Assembly (NCBI RefSeq): GCF_039543565.1
Contig: NZ_BAABJZ010000007.1
Location: 16,091-80,090, forward strand
Origin: Ferrimonas pelagia
Lineage (GTDB): Bacteria; Pseudomonadota; Gammaproteobacteria; Enterobacterales; Shewanellaceae
DNA: 64,000 nucleotides
Direction of reading: 5' to 3'
Below, in pieces: positions 1-9,402 of the stretch. A program made the translations under genes and the position numbers. The notes beneath the pieces were generated by a model. The model ran no database searches, was not told the origin of the DNA, and saw only the letters and a list, made by a program, of their open reading frames with translations. The first letter of the stretch is position 1. Every line of letters begins with the position of its first letter.

Positions 1-882
1 CGCCGACGGCTCCTCACCGCGAGACAAGAAGATGGCGGAAGGGTTGCTCACCTCTTTGAGGCCTTGACCGGTCATGGCAAACACGCCCAGCTCGTTGATG
101 GCGCCAAAGCGATTCTTGTGCGAGCGCATGGTGCGGTAGCGACTGTCGCCCATGGAATCGAGCATCACCGAGCAGTCGATGCAGTGCTCCAGCACCTTAG
201 GGCCGGCCAGCGTGCCATCTTTGGTGACATGGCCCACCATAAAGATGGCGACGTTATTCTGCTTGGCGAAACGGGTCAGGTAGGCGGCACTTTCCCGCAC
301 CTGCGCTACGCTGCCCGGCGCCGATTGGATATCCGCCATGTGCATCACCTGAATGGAGTCGATCACCATGATCGAGGGCTTCTCCTTCTCGGCGATCATG
401 CAGATCTGCTCTACCGAGGTTTCCGACAGCATCTTCAGCTTGTCCGTCGGCAGTGACAGGCGATTGGCCCGCATCGCCACCTGCTGCAGTGACTCCTCGC
501 CCGTCACGTACAGGGCATTCATCTGCTGTGACAGGCGACACATCACCTGCAGCAGCAGAGTCGATTTACCCGCCCCAGGATTACCGCCGATCAAGATCGC
601 CGCGCCGGGCACCACGCCCCCGCCGAGCACCCGATCCAGCTCGTTATAGCCGCTGGAAAAACGCGGCACCTCGGTCAGATCGATCTCCGCCAGCGTTTGC
701 ACACCCGAGCTGCCCGCGCCAGCATAGCCACTGAGCCGCTCAGTATTTCGGCTCTTGCTGCCTGCCCCCAGTCGAACCTCGGTCAAGGTATTCCAGGCGC
801 CGCAGGCGTTACACTGGCCCTGCCAGCGTGGGTGATCCGAACCGCAGTCATTACAGACGTAGGCTGATTTTACTTTTGCCAT
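1..882 (-). CDS. radA: DNA repair protein RadA (partial, N-terminal 294 residues)
   Basis: RadA is a RecA-like ATPase that processes branched recombination intermediates in the cytoplasm. The reading frame stays open from its ATG (880-882) to the window edge, so only the N-terminal part is present. A zinc finger is visible at C10-x2-C13 and C24-x2-C27, then a P-loop with GGNPGAGKST near residue 95, and the family hallmark KNRFG close to the window edge. The C-terminal Lon-like domain lies outside. It is transcribed away from the PilZ gene, whose start lies about 95 bases upstream on the other strand. Assignment is secure from the zinc finger plus KNRFG combination. Confidence 0.95.
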   Translation of the reverse strand, partial: MAKVKSAYVCNDCGSDHPRWQGQCNACGAWNTLTEVRLGAGSKSRNTERLSGYAGAGSSGVQTLAEIDLTEVPRFSSGYNELDRVLGGGVVPGAAILIGGNPGAGKSTLLLQVMCRLSQQMNALYVTGEESLQQVAMRANRLSLPTDKLKMLSETSVEQICMIAEKEKPSIMVIDSIQVMHMADIQSAPGSVAQVRESAAYLTRFAKQNNVAIFMVGHVTKDGTLAGPKVLEHCIDCSVMLDSMGDSRYRTMRSHKNRFGAINELGVFAMTGQGLKEVSNPSAIFLSRGEEPSA

Positions 883-976
883 GAACAGACCAATATTTTT
901 CAACAAGATGAGCCATTATCACCGATGGGAGATCGGGGTTACAATGGCCGCCAGCAGATTATCTACCGAGCCTGGC

Positions 977-3331
977 ATGGAACAGCACACCGCCCTGATC
1001 ACCCAACTGACTCCCCTATTACAAGCCCCTGACTTTGATCAGTCCATGGCTCTACTTTGTGCCGATCTTTCGGCAACCGAGCGTTTCTTGCTCAAGATGG
1101 AGCTCAACCGACTCAATCAACCCACCCGTCAGTCGCTGGACCTACGTCGCCGCGTCAAAGAGCCGTGTGACGCGGTGGAGATCGGAGGCGTCACCCATTT
1201 CCTCCCTCGCAGTAAAGCCCAGCACCTGCGTCAGTCGGTGAAGCTGTATGGCGATCGCCTCACCATCGGTGCCATCGAAGCCTGTCTGAGCCATGTCTCC
1301 TCACCTCAGCCGATCGATGAGGTGTATCTGCCCACCGAGCTTCCGCCCGGTCAGTGCGAGCTGCTGCCGCTGGGTCACTATGTGGTTCGCCAAGAGCCGC
1401 GCCGCTCATTTGCCACCGAGATCTCGTTAAGCCAAGGGGGGGAGCCCATCGACGCCCTGACACTGGATCTGTCTGTGGGGGGCTGTCGGGTACGGATCGA
1501 CAACGCCACCCGGCTGGATCCGGACAAGCCAGTGCTGATCCACTTTATCGCCCTGAGTAAGGAGTATATCGTTCCGGCGTTAGACCAAGGTGTCCCCTAT
1601 CAGCTGCTATCACAACAGCCGCAGAAGGGCTTTCTTCACCTACGCCTTAAGCGTGATCGAGAGCAGCACGCACAAAGCCGGGAGCTTGCGCGGATCCTCC
1701 AGGCAAGCGCCCTACGCTCAACGCTGGAGCTCAACCACCTGATCGCCACCACCCGCAGCCACGGCTATGAACGCCACCTGCTGCCCAACCTGACCACGCT
1801 TGCCATTGCCCTAGCCAATGATCACAACCACTATCGCCCGTTGATGCTGCTGCAGACCCAAGCCAACCAAGCCAGCTGGCATTACTGGCTGAATGAACAA
1901 GGGGTCAATCAACTCTCTGCCGCGCTCAGCAATTCCCGGATCAGCCGCCTGCTGCAAGAGCCCGACAACGGCGCCCATGCCCTGCTCTATAGCTTCCATA
2001 TCCGCCAGCGTGAACAATTGCTGTTCTTTACCGCCACACTCAGTGAACTGATGCACAATGGCCATGCCGACAGCTTCCTTCATCTGGCCGCGCAGCAAGA
2101 CAGCTTCCGCGTACACCAACTGAGTTTTCAACAGCTCAGTCCAACCGATATCCGCCGGGCACTGCGCAACCCCATAAACTCTCAGGCATTCGAGCCGCTG
2201 GTGTGCCAACAGCTGCAAGAAGCCAACCTTTTATTGCAGCTGCAGCCCTTGCCCGGTGCGCAGGGCGCCCACTACCAGCATCGAACGCTCAATATCGATC
2301 CCGACCAACTGCGACGCTACGGCATGAGCCGAGTCAACAAGGATCCCATCCGCCCGCTGCTACTGAAATTTGACGATCGCCGGCGTGAGTCCCGTTTCCA
2401 GCTCAACACCCCATGTATCCTAAGCCAAGGCCGCAAACACTTCGCCGGCAACACTCTGGATGTCTCCCCCCGCGGCCTCAAACTGCAACTGGACGCCCCC
2501 GGCACGTTTGCCAAAGGGGATACCTTGGTACTCGCCCTGCCCAAGATGCAGCCGCTGGCGGGCAAGTTAAAACTCAGCGGGATGCACTATCAGATCGTGG
2601 GACTCCATGCCGACAACCGAACCCTGCGACTCAAAGCGACCCACAGCCACTCCCATGCCGGGGTGGTGTTCTTGTCGCACCTACTCAACAAAAACCACAA
2701 TAAGCTGACCGAGCTCGGCTCGTCGCACCATCATCTCCAACTCACCGAAGGGATGAAAAACTTCGCGTTACGTCAGTTACAGGCGCTGCCGCTCTTTGTC
2801 CATAAGCGCCATCGCCGCTTGCAGTTTACTCTGATCGGGGCGAGCGCCGAGCCCAGCCCATTGCACCGCCGGCTAATGAGCGAGGCCAGTGAACACGCCG
2901 ACTTAAGCTGGCTCCTGCTGCAACCGCAGATCAAAGCACTGCTAGAGCAACTGAGCGAGGCACGCCCCAATGAGCCGGTGGTACTGGAATTGGCGGCGAT
3001 CCTGCCGACCGAAACCGAATCCGCCCGTTGCCTTTACCTACCACATCAACCGGCGCAGTTACGCCAATTTATTGTGGATGGCCTAGTACGTCAGCGCTTT
3101 ATCGGCCTTCGACTGGAGTTGGTGCCAACCGGTAAGCCGGATCTGGATTATCTGCAACAAGACCTGGCGGCGATCAGCGGCCATGCGCTGCACCGAGCGC
3201 GGGAATTGGAAGAGATGTTGTGGCAGGTGCAAGGTTGCGGCCAACTCTACGACATCAGCCATGAACTCATGTGCCGCGCGGGGCTGGAAAGTCTGCTGCC
3301 AACCCCGTTGGTTTCAGGTGCGATCGACTGA
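977..3331 (+). CDS. Large protein with two PilZ (c-di-GMP-binding) domains
   Basis: A 784-residue cytosolic protein. Two segments carry the c-di-GMP-binding PilZ signature: an arginine motif RQEPRR at residues 138-143 with DLSVGG at 164-169, and RRRESR at 468-473 with DVSPRG at 495-500. The second copy matches the RxxxR...(D/N)xSxxG consensus well; the first is looser. The remaining regions show no catalytic motif. No signal peptide or membrane segment is seen. The start is uncertain: ATGs in frame exist at 881, 944 and 977. The one at 881 would overlap the radA start codon; 977 begins the helical N-terminus and is preferred, while 944 has a GGGG stretch upstream. It converges on serB with a 7-base gap. 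A c-di-GMP effector role is inferred from the domains. Confidence 0.8.
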   Translation: MEQHTALITQLTPLLQAPDFDQSMALLCADLSATERFLLKMELNRLNQPTRQSLDLRRRVKEPCDAVEIGGVTHFLPRSKAQHLRQSVKLYGDRLTIGAIEACLSHVSSPQPIDEVYLPTELPPGQCELLPLGHYVVRQEPRRSFATEISLSQGGEPIDALTLDLSVGGCRVRIDNATRLDPDKPVLIHFIALSKEYIVPALDQGVPYQLLSQQPQKGFLHLRLKRDREQHAQSRELARILQASALRSTLELNHLIATTRSHGYERHLLPNLTTLAIALANDHNHYRPLMLLQTQANQASWHYWLNEQGVNQLSAALSNSRISRLLQEPDNGAHALLYSFHIRQREQLLFFTATLSELMHNGHADSFLHLAAQQDSFRVHQLSFQQLSPTDIRRALRNPINSQAFEPLVCQQLQEANLLLQLQPLPGAQGAHYQHRTLNIDPDQLRRYGMSRVNKDPIRPLLLKFDDRRRESRFQLNTPCILSQGRKHFAGNTLDVSPRGLKLQLDAPGTFAKGDTLVLALPKMQPLAGKLKLSGMHYQIVGLHADNRTLRLKATHSHSHAGVVFLSHLLNKNHNKLTELGSSHHHLQLTEGMKNFALRQLQALPLFVHKRHRRLQFTLIGASAEPSPLHRRLMSEASEHADLSWLLLQPQIKALLEQLSEARPNEPVVLELAAILPTETESARCLYLPHQPAQLRQFIVDGLVRQRFIGLRLELVPTGKPDLDYLQQDLAAISGHALHRARELEEMLWQVQGCGQLYDISHELMCRAGLESLLPTPLVSGAID

Positions 3332-3338
3332 TCCCAGC

Positions 3339-4253
3339 CTATCCGTGCTGCAGCAGGGCCAACACCGCATCCAGGCCCAACTGCTGAATGGCCACATCCG
3401 CCTGTGCAGCAACCGCAGGCTTGGCATGGTACCCCACCCCCAACTGAGCCGCCGCCAACATCGGCAGATCGTTAGCGCCATCGCCGATGGCCAGCCACTG
3501 TCGGCTCGGGATCCCATAGCGCTGGCCCAGCTCCGACAAGATCGCAGCCTTGCGCTGCGCATCGACGATAGGCCCGGTGATCTGCCCGGTCAATCGCTCC
3601 CCTTCTACCGCCAGATCATTCGCCTCGAAATGATCCAGTCCCAGCTGCTGCGCCAGAACACGGGCGATCCGATTGAAACCGCCGGAGGCCAGCGCCATCT
3701 TCCAGCCCCGAGCTTTAAGGGTTTGGCACAAGCATTCCAATCCCGGGTTCAAGGGCAGATCAGCCGCGATCTCATCCATCACCGACACAGGGATCCCCTC
3801 GAGCATCGCCACCCGCTGACGCAGTGAGTCGGCAAAATCCAACCCGCCCTGCATCGCCAGCTCCGTCACCTCTGCGACCTGCTGATAGACCCCGCCTCGG
3901 CGCGCGATCTCATCGATGCACTCGATGGCGATCATGGTGGAATCCATGTCCATCAGCAGCAAGCCCGGCTCAGACAGAGACGGCGTCTGTGTTGGCAGCA
4001 TCAAAAGCTCACAGCCAGTGGGTGCCGGCGGCAACGCACCGGCGCACTGCCCCTGCCAACCGATCCGCTGCAGCGAAGGGGTTACCACCTCCGCCAGCAC
4101 AGGGGTCATCACGCCACAACCGGCCAGCGCCTGGGCAGCATGCTCGGCCGTCAAACAGGGGCCGAGCAGCAGCAGGGTTTGCTGTTCGCCCTGCGGCGGC
4201 AGCAGATCCACGCTAAGTTGAGGGATGAGGGATGGGTTTTGATCAGCCATCAT
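3339..4253 (-). CDS. serB: Phosphoserine phosphatase SerB
   Basis: Last step of serine biosynthesis: hydrolysis of phosphoserine by a HAD-superfamily phosphatase. The nucleophile motif DMDST is at residues 102-106, preceded by a ~95-residue N-terminal regulatory part as in other gammaproteobacterial SerB proteins, and followed by the conserved segment with GANDLPML near the C-terminus. The frame is open upstream to 4403, but the ATG at 4253 is preceded by AAGGAAC at good spacing and gives 304 residues. It is divergent from ytjB, the arrangement also seen in E. coli. Confidence 0.95.
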   Translation of the reverse strand: MMADQNPSLIPQLSVDLLPPQGEQQTLLLLGPCLTAEHAAQALAGCGVMTPVLAEVVTPSLQRIGWQGQCAGALPPAPTGCELLMLPTQTPSLSEPGLLLMDMDSTMIAIECIDEIARRGGVYQQVAEVTELAMQGGLDFADSLRQRVAMLEGIPVSVMDEIAADLPLNPGLECLCQTLKARGWKMALASGGFNRIARVLAQQLGLDHFEANDLAVEGERLTGQITGPIVDAQRKAAILSELGQRYGIPSRQWLAIGDGANDLPMLAAAQLGVGYHAKPAVAAQADVAIQQLGLDAVLALLQHG

Positions 4254-4332
4254 GACGGTTCCTTGTTTTGCTTCTGAGCCAGTTCCGCCTCTATTATAGG
4301 GAGGGAGCCGATTAAAGGAACGATAAAACAGG

Positions 4333-4971
4333 ATGTTGCGAAAGCACCAACACCGTCTGATCCGGTTATCACAGATCGCAATTGCCTTGACATTACTGAT
4401 CACGGTTCAACTGTTGTGGCAACAACAACGGCTTCATCGTCAAGCGCTATTGGCAACGCACGCCATGGAATTAGCCGATAACCTGATGGAGCACGCCGCC
4501 CACAGTGCCGCGATGGCGCTCAAGCTGGATGACGACGCGATGATGCAGTGGGTCGTGACCCGCCTAAACGACGATCCCCGCGTGCTGTCCGCCTCCATCT
4601 TTAACTACCAAGGCCACCGTCTGGCCTTCGCCCAAAGTCTGTTCCCCGACGCCGACCTACCGGAACAGGCTGAGCTGGAATTGGCCCTGCGCCAATTCTC
4701 ACCGCTGACCACCCCGATAACCCATGGACAGGAAGCGTATGGTTACCTGCGCATGCGGATCAACCATTCGCTGTTTTTCCTCGAACAGCGTCATCTGCAA
4801 CAAACCCAACAGCGGGAAACGGGTCTGCTATTGCTGCTCAGCGGGCTGATCGGCTTCATCCTAGCCCGCGCGCTCTCCTTTAAGCGTGCCAGCTACAGCC
4901 ATCAGCAGCGGCTGGCAAAACGGCAAAAAAAACGGGCGACTCATACCGAGTCGCCCGTACAAAATGACTGA
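4333..4971 (+). CDS. ytjB: YtjB/Smp (AhpA) family membrane protein
   Basis: A 212-residue inner-membrane protein with one hydrophobic segment near residues 11-30, a ~130-residue extracytoplasmic domain, and a second hydrophobic segment near 164-181, followed by a basic tail. This two-helix sensor-like topology and the position divergent from serB match the Smp/YtjB family. Its biochemical role is not known to me; homologues have been linked to hemolysin regulation, which I cannot test here. The last codons overlap the hairpin that terminates the deo operon on the other strand, which explains the unusual basic and polar C-terminal residues. Confidence 0.75.
   Translation: MLRKHQHRLIRLSQIAIALTLLITVQLLWQQQRLHRQALLATHAMELADNLMEHAAHSAAMALKLDDDAMMQWVVTRLNDDPRVLSASIFNYQGHRLAFAQSLFPDADLPEQAELELALRQFSPLTTPITHGQEAYGYLRMRINHSLFFLEQRHLQQTQQRETGLLLLLSGLIGFILARALSFKRASYSHQQRLAKRQKKRATHTESPVQND
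4925..4958 (-). terminator. Rho-independent terminator of the deo operon, inside ytjB coding sequence
   Basis: On the minus strand an 11-bp perfect stem (plus-strand arms 4932-4942 and 4948-4958, 5-base loop) is followed by eight T residues (4925-4932). It lies 24 bases past the deoD stop and inside the last codons of ytjB. Confidence 0.85.
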
Positions 4972-4981
4972 TGTCACCGAC

Positions 4982-5686
4982 TCACAGTAGCGAGTCCAGC
5001 GTCATTACGATCATGTCATTGAAGGTGGTCTGACGCTCTTCGGCAGTGGTGGCTTCACCGGTACGGATATGATCCGATACCGTCGCCACACACAGCGCCT
5101 TAGCACCAAACTCGGCGGCAACGCCGTACAGGCCAGCCGCTTCCATCTCAACGCCCAAGATGTTCATCTTTTCCATTACGTCGAACATCACTGGATCCGG
5201 CGAGTAGAACAGATCCGCAGAGAAGATGTTGCCCACGCGCACCGGGATCCCCGCTTTGTCAGCGGCATCAACCACGTTCTTCAGCAGACCGTAGTCGGCG
5301 ATCGCGGCAAAGTCGTGATCGCGGAAACGCTGACGGTTCACCTTGGAATCCGTACAGGCGCCCATGCCGATCACCACATCGCGAACCTTCACGTCAGTGG
5401 AAACCGCACCACAGCTGCCCACGCGGATCAGGTTCTTCACACCGTACTCGGTGATCAGCTCCTTGGCGTAAATAGAGCAGGATGGAATGCCCATGCCTGA
5501 GCCCATCACAGAAACACGCTTACCTTTGTAAGTGCCGGTAAAGCCCAGCATATTACGTACATCGGTTACCTGCTCGACGTCCTCGAGAAAGGTTTCGGCG
5601 ATGTATTTTGCCCGCAAGGGATCACCAGGAAACAGAACAGTTTCAGCGAACGCACCCGCTGGTGCATTAATATGCGGAGTAGCCAT
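4982..5686 (-). CDS. deoD: Purine nucleoside phosphorylase DeoD
   Basis: Cytosolic phosphorolysis of purine (deoxy)nucleosides to the base and (deoxy)ribose-1-phosphate, which DeoB then isomerises. The 234-residue protein has the hexameric DeoD-type features: GDPLRAK near the N-terminus, VGSCGA, the EMEAAGLY segment that contacts the sugar, and SDHIRTGE near the C-terminus. A TTG precedes the ATG by one codon; ATG at 5686 is chosen because it gives the usual MATPHI start. It is the last gene of deoCABD and is closely followed by a strong terminator. Confidence 0.96.
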   Translation of the reverse strand: MATPHINAPAGAFAETVLFPGDPLRAKYIAETFLEDVEQVTDVRNMLGFTGTYKGKRVSVMGSGMGIPSCSIYAKELITEYGVKNLIRVGSCGAVSTDVKVRDVVIGMGACTDSKVNRQRFRDHDFAAIADYGLLKNVVDAADKAGIPVRVGNIFSADLFYSPDPVMFDVMEKMNILGVEMEAAGLYGVAAEFGAKALCVATVSDHIRTGEATTAEERQTTFNDMIVMTLDSLL

Positions 5687-5710
5687 CAAAAGACCCCATT
5701 TGTTGACGAG

Positions 5711-6925
5711 TTACAGAAAGGATTTACCGTAGTCCATCGGTGCCAGGCCCAAATGTGCGGCCAAGCTTTGTCCGATATCGGCAAACGTATCGCGTTTTCC
5801 TAAGTTACGCGCAGCCACGCCGGGTCCAAACAGGATCACCGGCACGTGCTCGCGGGTGTGATCCGTCCCGGTCCAGGTCGGATCACAACCGTGATCCGCG
5901 GTGATGATGACGATGTCGTCCTCTTTCAACCGCGCGATCAACTCAGGTAAACGAGTATCAAAGTACTCCAAGGCTCCAGCATAGCCGTTCAGATCACGGC
6001 GATGTCCGAAGGAGGAGTCAAAATCGACAAAGTTTGTGAACACCAAGCTTTGCGCACCGGCATCATCCACCGCTTGCAAAGTCGCGTCCCACAAGGCGTC
6101 CAATCCGGTCGCCTTCACTTTTTGTGTAATGCCACGATGGGCATAAATGTCAGCGATCTTGCCGACGGAGATCACCTCTCCGCCCGCTTCAACCAACTTA
6201 TCCAGTACCGTCGGCGCTGGTGGCTCAACCGCGTAATCTTTACGATTCCCCGTCCGGGCAAAATCCATCGCACTGGTACCGACAAACGGACGCGCGATCA
6301 CGCGGCCAATGTTATAAGGCTCAAGCTCTTCACGGGCGATCCGGCACAGTTCGTACAAGCTCTCTAGGCCAAAGCTCTCTTCATGACAAGCGATCTGGAA
6401 CACGCTGTCTGACGAGGTATAGAAGATCGGCGCGCCTGTACGCACATGCTCTTCACCCAAGCGCTCCAGAATGGTGGTGCCCGATGCGTGGCAGTTGCCC
6501 AGGAAGCTGGTCAAGCCCGCACGCTGTAAGATCTTGTCGGTCAACTCGGCCGGAAAGCTGTTTTGCTTATCGGTGAAGTAGCCCCACTCGTACAAAACCG
6601 GCACACCGGCCATCTCCCAGTGACCACTCGGAGTGTCTTTGCCCGAAGACAGCTCTGCAGCAAAACCATAGGCTCCGGTCACTTGCGCTTCCAGATTAAA
6701 GCCAGCTGGCACCTGACCGGTACTGTCAAACGCCAGTCGAGCCAAGCCCAACCGGGTTAGGTTTGGCAAGTTCAAAGGGCCGCTGCGACCGACCTCAGCG
6801 CCGCCTTCGGCGCAGACCCGGGCAATGCTGCCAAAGGTGTCGGCACCGACATCACCGAATTGATCAGCATCGTCGGTCGCCCCCACCCCAAAAGAATCCA
6901 TCATCAGCACGATAGCTCGAGCCAT
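5711..6925 (-). CDS. deoB: Phosphopentomutase DeoB
   Basis: Interconverts (deoxy)ribose-1-phosphate and -5-phosphate, linking the phosphorylases to DeoC. The 404-residue protein belongs to the alkaline-phosphatase-like metal-dependent mutases: N-terminal VLMMDSFGVG with the metal-binding aspartate, a mid-protein GKDTPSGHWE segment, and C-terminal ITADHGCDP and TDHTREHVP metal sites. A strong AGGAGG ribosome site lies just before the ATG. It is 24 bases from deoD and 20 from deoA. Confidence 0.97.
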   Translation of the reverse strand: MARAIVLMMDSFGVGATDDADQFGDVGADTFGSIARVCAEGGAEVGRSGPLNLPNLTRLGLARLAFDSTGQVPAGFNLEAQVTGAYGFAAELSSGKDTPSGHWEMAGVPVLYEWGYFTDKQNSFPAELTDKILQRAGLTSFLGNCHASGTTILERLGEEHVRTGAPIFYTSSDSVFQIACHEESFGLESLYELCRIAREELEPYNIGRVIARPFVGTSAMDFARTGNRKDYAVEPPAPTVLDKLVEAGGEVISVGKIADIYAHRGITQKVKATGLDALWDATLQAVDDAGAQSLVFTNFVDFDSSFGHRRDLNGYAGALEYFDTRLPELIARLKEDDIVIITADHGCDPTWTGTDHTREHVPVILFGPGVAARNLGKRDTFADIGQSLAAHLGLAPMDYGKSFL

Positions 6926-6945
6926 ACCTTCCTCCTCGTCACGAT

Positions 6946-8268
6946 TTATTTGCGGATCACCCGATAGATCTCCTGAGCCAAGGCCGGAGCCTCATCGCTC
7001 AAGGTGATCGCATGGCGCAGCGCTTGCGCGGCTTGCTGCCAGGACGCTTCATCGCGCGCCGACAACAGCGCCAATGGCGTGTCAGCCATTACTGCTTGCC
7101 CCAATACACACAGCTGCTCAAAGCCCACGCTGTGATCGATCTCGTCACTGGCCACCTTACGGCCACCGCCGAGATTTACCACCGCCATGCCAATCGCACG
7201 GGTGTCCATGGCTGCAACATAACCGCTTGCCTGCGCCATCACCGGCTTGATCACCGCCGCTTGCGGCAGATACTCACCGTAGCGCGCGACAAAATCCGCC
7301 GGGCCACCCAAACCTTCAACCATCAGGCTAAAACGTTTGAGGGCTTCGCCATTGTCCAATACCGCCAGCATCTGCTCACGCCCTTGGGCAACCGTCTCAG
7401 CCAATTTCCCCAGCACCAGCAGCTCGGCCCCCTGAGCCAGGGTGATCTCCAACAAGCGGGGGTTACGGTATTCGCCGTTTAAGAAACGCACCGCCTCGCG
7501 GATCTCCACCGCGTTACCCGCGCTGGAAGCCAGTACTTGGTTCATATCGGTCAGCAGTGCCGTGGTCGGCACCCCTGCGCCATTGGCCACATCAACGATG
7601 CTCTGGGCCAACTGCTCAGATGCCTCATAGGTTGGCATAAAGGCGCCACTGCCCACTTTTACATCCATCACCAAAGCGTCCAGCCCAGAGGCCAGTTTCT
7701 TCGACAGGATGGAAGCGGTGATCAGCGAGATGGAATCTACCGTCGCCGTCACGTCACGGGTGGCGTACATACGCTTGTCGGCGGGAGCCAACTCACCGGT
7801 CTGGCCGATGATGGCGATCCCCGCCTGCTTCACCACACGACGGAAGGTCGCATTATCCGGCGTGATGTTGTAGCCGGGAATGGACTCCAACTTATCCAAG
7901 GTGCCGCCGGTGTGACCCAGGCCACGACCGGAGATCATCGGCACATAGCCCCCACAGGCCGCGATGATCGGTCCCAGCATCAAAGATACGCAGTCACCGA
8001 CGCCGCCGGTGGAGTGCTTATCGATCACCGGGCCATCAAAGCCCATATCATCCCAACTGAGCACGACCCCGGAGTCACGCATCCCTTCGGTCAGCGCCAC
8101 CCGCTCGGGCATGGTCATATCATTAAAGTACACCGTCATGGCGAACGCCGCGATCTGACCTTCACTGATCGATCCGTCGGCGATCCCTTGGCAGAAAAAG
8201 TGGATCTCCTCAGCACTCAGCGGCTGGTTATCACGCTTTTTTTTAATGATCTCTTGCGGTAAAAACAT
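6946..8268 (-). CDS. deoA: Thymidine phosphorylase DeoA
   Basis: Phosphorolysis of thymidine and deoxyuridine to the base and deoxyribose-1-phosphate. The 440 residues equal the E. coli length. Family motifs are present: KHSTGGVGD phosphate loop and SGRGLGHTGGTLDKLE. Although the frame is open to 8352, the ATG at 8268 with GGAG seven bases upstream gives the standard MFLPQEII start. It lies 49 bases downstream of deoC. Confidence 0.97.
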   Translation of the reverse strand: MFLPQEIIKKKRDNQPLSAEEIHFFCQGIADGSISEGQIAAFAMTVYFNDMTMPERVALTEGMRDSGVVLSWDDMGFDGPVIDKHSTGGVGDCVSLMLGPIIAACGGYVPMISGRGLGHTGGTLDKLESIPGYNITPDNATFRRVVKQAGIAIIGQTGELAPADKRMYATRDVTATVDSISLITASILSKKLASGLDALVMDVKVGSGAFMPTYEASEQLAQSIVDVANGAGVPTTALLTDMNQVLASSAGNAVEIREAVRFLNGEYRNPRLLEITLAQGAELLVLGKLAETVAQGREQMLAVLDNGEALKRFSLMVEGLGGPADFVARYGEYLPQAAVIKPVMAQASGYVAAMDTRAIGMAVVNLGGGRKVASDEIDHSVGFEQLCVLGQAVMADTPLALLSARDEASWQQAAQALRHAITLSDEAPALAQEIYRVIRK

Positions 8269-8317
8269 AGCTAGCTCCATGCAATAAGGGGAAGGGCAAG
8301 CCTTCCCCTCATCCGGA

Positions 8318-9088
8318 TCAGTAACCTTGGCCTTCGGCTGGCTTATCACCATGCCCCAAGGTCGCCAGTAGGCTGGCCAGCAGGCTGGACGCGCCGAAGC
8401 GGAAGGTACGCGGGCTCACCCAGTCATTACCTAGAATGGACGCGGCCAGTGCCAAATACTCGCTGGCTTGCTCAGCGTTGCGAACACCGCCGGCTGGCTT
8501 AAAGCCGACCTTGGTATCTTTCGCGGCGATCACTTCCATCATGATGCGAGCGGACTCCAGAGTCGCATTGACGGGCACCTTACCGGTGGAGGTTTTGATG
8601 AAGTCGGCGCCGGCATCGATGCAGATCTCAGACGCCTTGCGGATCAAGGCTTCCTCTTTCAGCTCACCGGTTTCGATGATCACCTTCAGCAGCACCTCAC
8701 CACAGGCTTCTTTACAGGCCTTCACCAGATCAAAGCCGATCTGCTCGTTACCCGCCATAAAGGCGCGGTAAGGGAACACCACATCCACTTCGTCTGCACC
8801 GTAGGCCACCGCCGCTTTGGTTTCAGCCACTGCGATCTCGATGTCATCGTTGCCGTGTGGGAAGTTGGTCACGGTGGCGATCTGAACTTGCTCAGCGCCG
8901 ATCTCGCGCAGGGTCTTGCGGGCGATCGGGATAAAGCGTGGGTAGATGCAGATCGCAGCCGTGTTTCCGGCAGGCGATTTGGCCTTATGACACAGGTCGA
9001 TCACCTTCTGATCGGTGTCGTCGTCATTCAGGGTGGTCAGATCCATCAAAGTCAAAGCGCGCAAGGCGGCTGCATTCAGATCGCTCAT
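8318..9088 (-). CDS. deoC: Deoxyribose-phosphate aldolase DeoC
   Basis: Class I aldolase that cleaves deoxyribose-5-phosphate to glyceraldehyde-3-phosphate and acetaldehyde. The 256-residue protein has the Schiff-base lysine region FIKTSTGK and the early DLTTLNDDD segment. ATG at 9088 has GGAG six bases upstream. It is the first deo gene. Upstream on the minus strand, a TATACT at 9118-9123 could be a -10 element, and a TTGACA (plus-strand 9302-9307) lies further away; neither forms a clean pair, so the promoter is unresolved. No deoR or cytR is nearby. Confidence 0.96.
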   Translation of the reverse strand: MSDLNAAALRALTLMDLTTLNDDDTDQKVIDLCHKAKSPAGNTAAICIYPRFIPIARKTLREIGAEQVQIATVTNFPHGNDDIEIAVAETKAAVAYGADEVDVVFPYRAFMAGNEQIGFDLVKACKEACGEVLLKVIIETGELKEEALIRKASEICIDAGADFIKTSTGKVPVNATLESARIMMEVIAAKDTKVGFKPAGGVRNAEQASEYLALAASILGNDWVSPRTFRFGASSLLASLLATLGHGDKPAEGQGY

Positions 9089-9314
9089 GGAGATCTCCAA
9101 TTCTGTAGTAAGTAAGCAGTATAGATAAGTTCACTCACCGGCACCGTAACGGCACGGCACAGAAGTGCCCGATTTTCAGGCACAGCGAACCCGGTCTCGT
9201 CACAGCTAGGCGACGCGGACTTGGTTCCTTGAAGATCAAAGGTCGATCCTCTTCGTAGAGAGGCCAATCCTCGCGAAAAATCCATTTTCCCGCCAAAATT
9301 TTGTCAAGAATAAC

Positions 9315-9340
9315 AAAAGGGTCTGCCAATTGGCAGACCC
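9315..9340 (-). terminator. Terminator downstream of the first Tsx-like gene
   Basis: On the minus strand a 9-bp perfect stem (plus-strand arms 9319-9327 and 9332-9340, loop AATT) is followed by TTTTGTTATT. It lies about 60 bases past the stop of the gene at 9403 and separates it from deoC. Confidence 0.8.
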
Positions 9341-9369
9341 TAGAGAACAATGTGTTCGCATTTTAACGC

Positions 9370-9387
9370 CTGTGTCGCACGACACAG
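9370..9387. repeat. Perfect 8-bp inverted repeat after the Tsx-like stop codon
   Basis: Arms 9370-9377 and 9380-9387 are perfect reverse complements with a 2-base spacer. There is no T-run on either side, so it could be an operator or an mRNA 3' hairpin rather than a terminator. Confidence 0.5.
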
Positions 9388-9402
9388 CGCAAATATTCAC
9401 AT

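Larger units (their letters stand above)
9089..9402. other. Intergenic region deoC / tsx-like gene, with regulatory structure
   Basis: 314 bases without a supported gene. It holds, from right to left, a perfect inverted repeat just after the tsx-like gene (9370-9387), a small 5-3-5 palindrome (9346-9358), the terminator of the tsx-like gene (9315-9340) and candidate deo promoter elements (TTGACA at 9302-9307; TATACT at 9118-9123, both minus). Confidence 0.6.
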
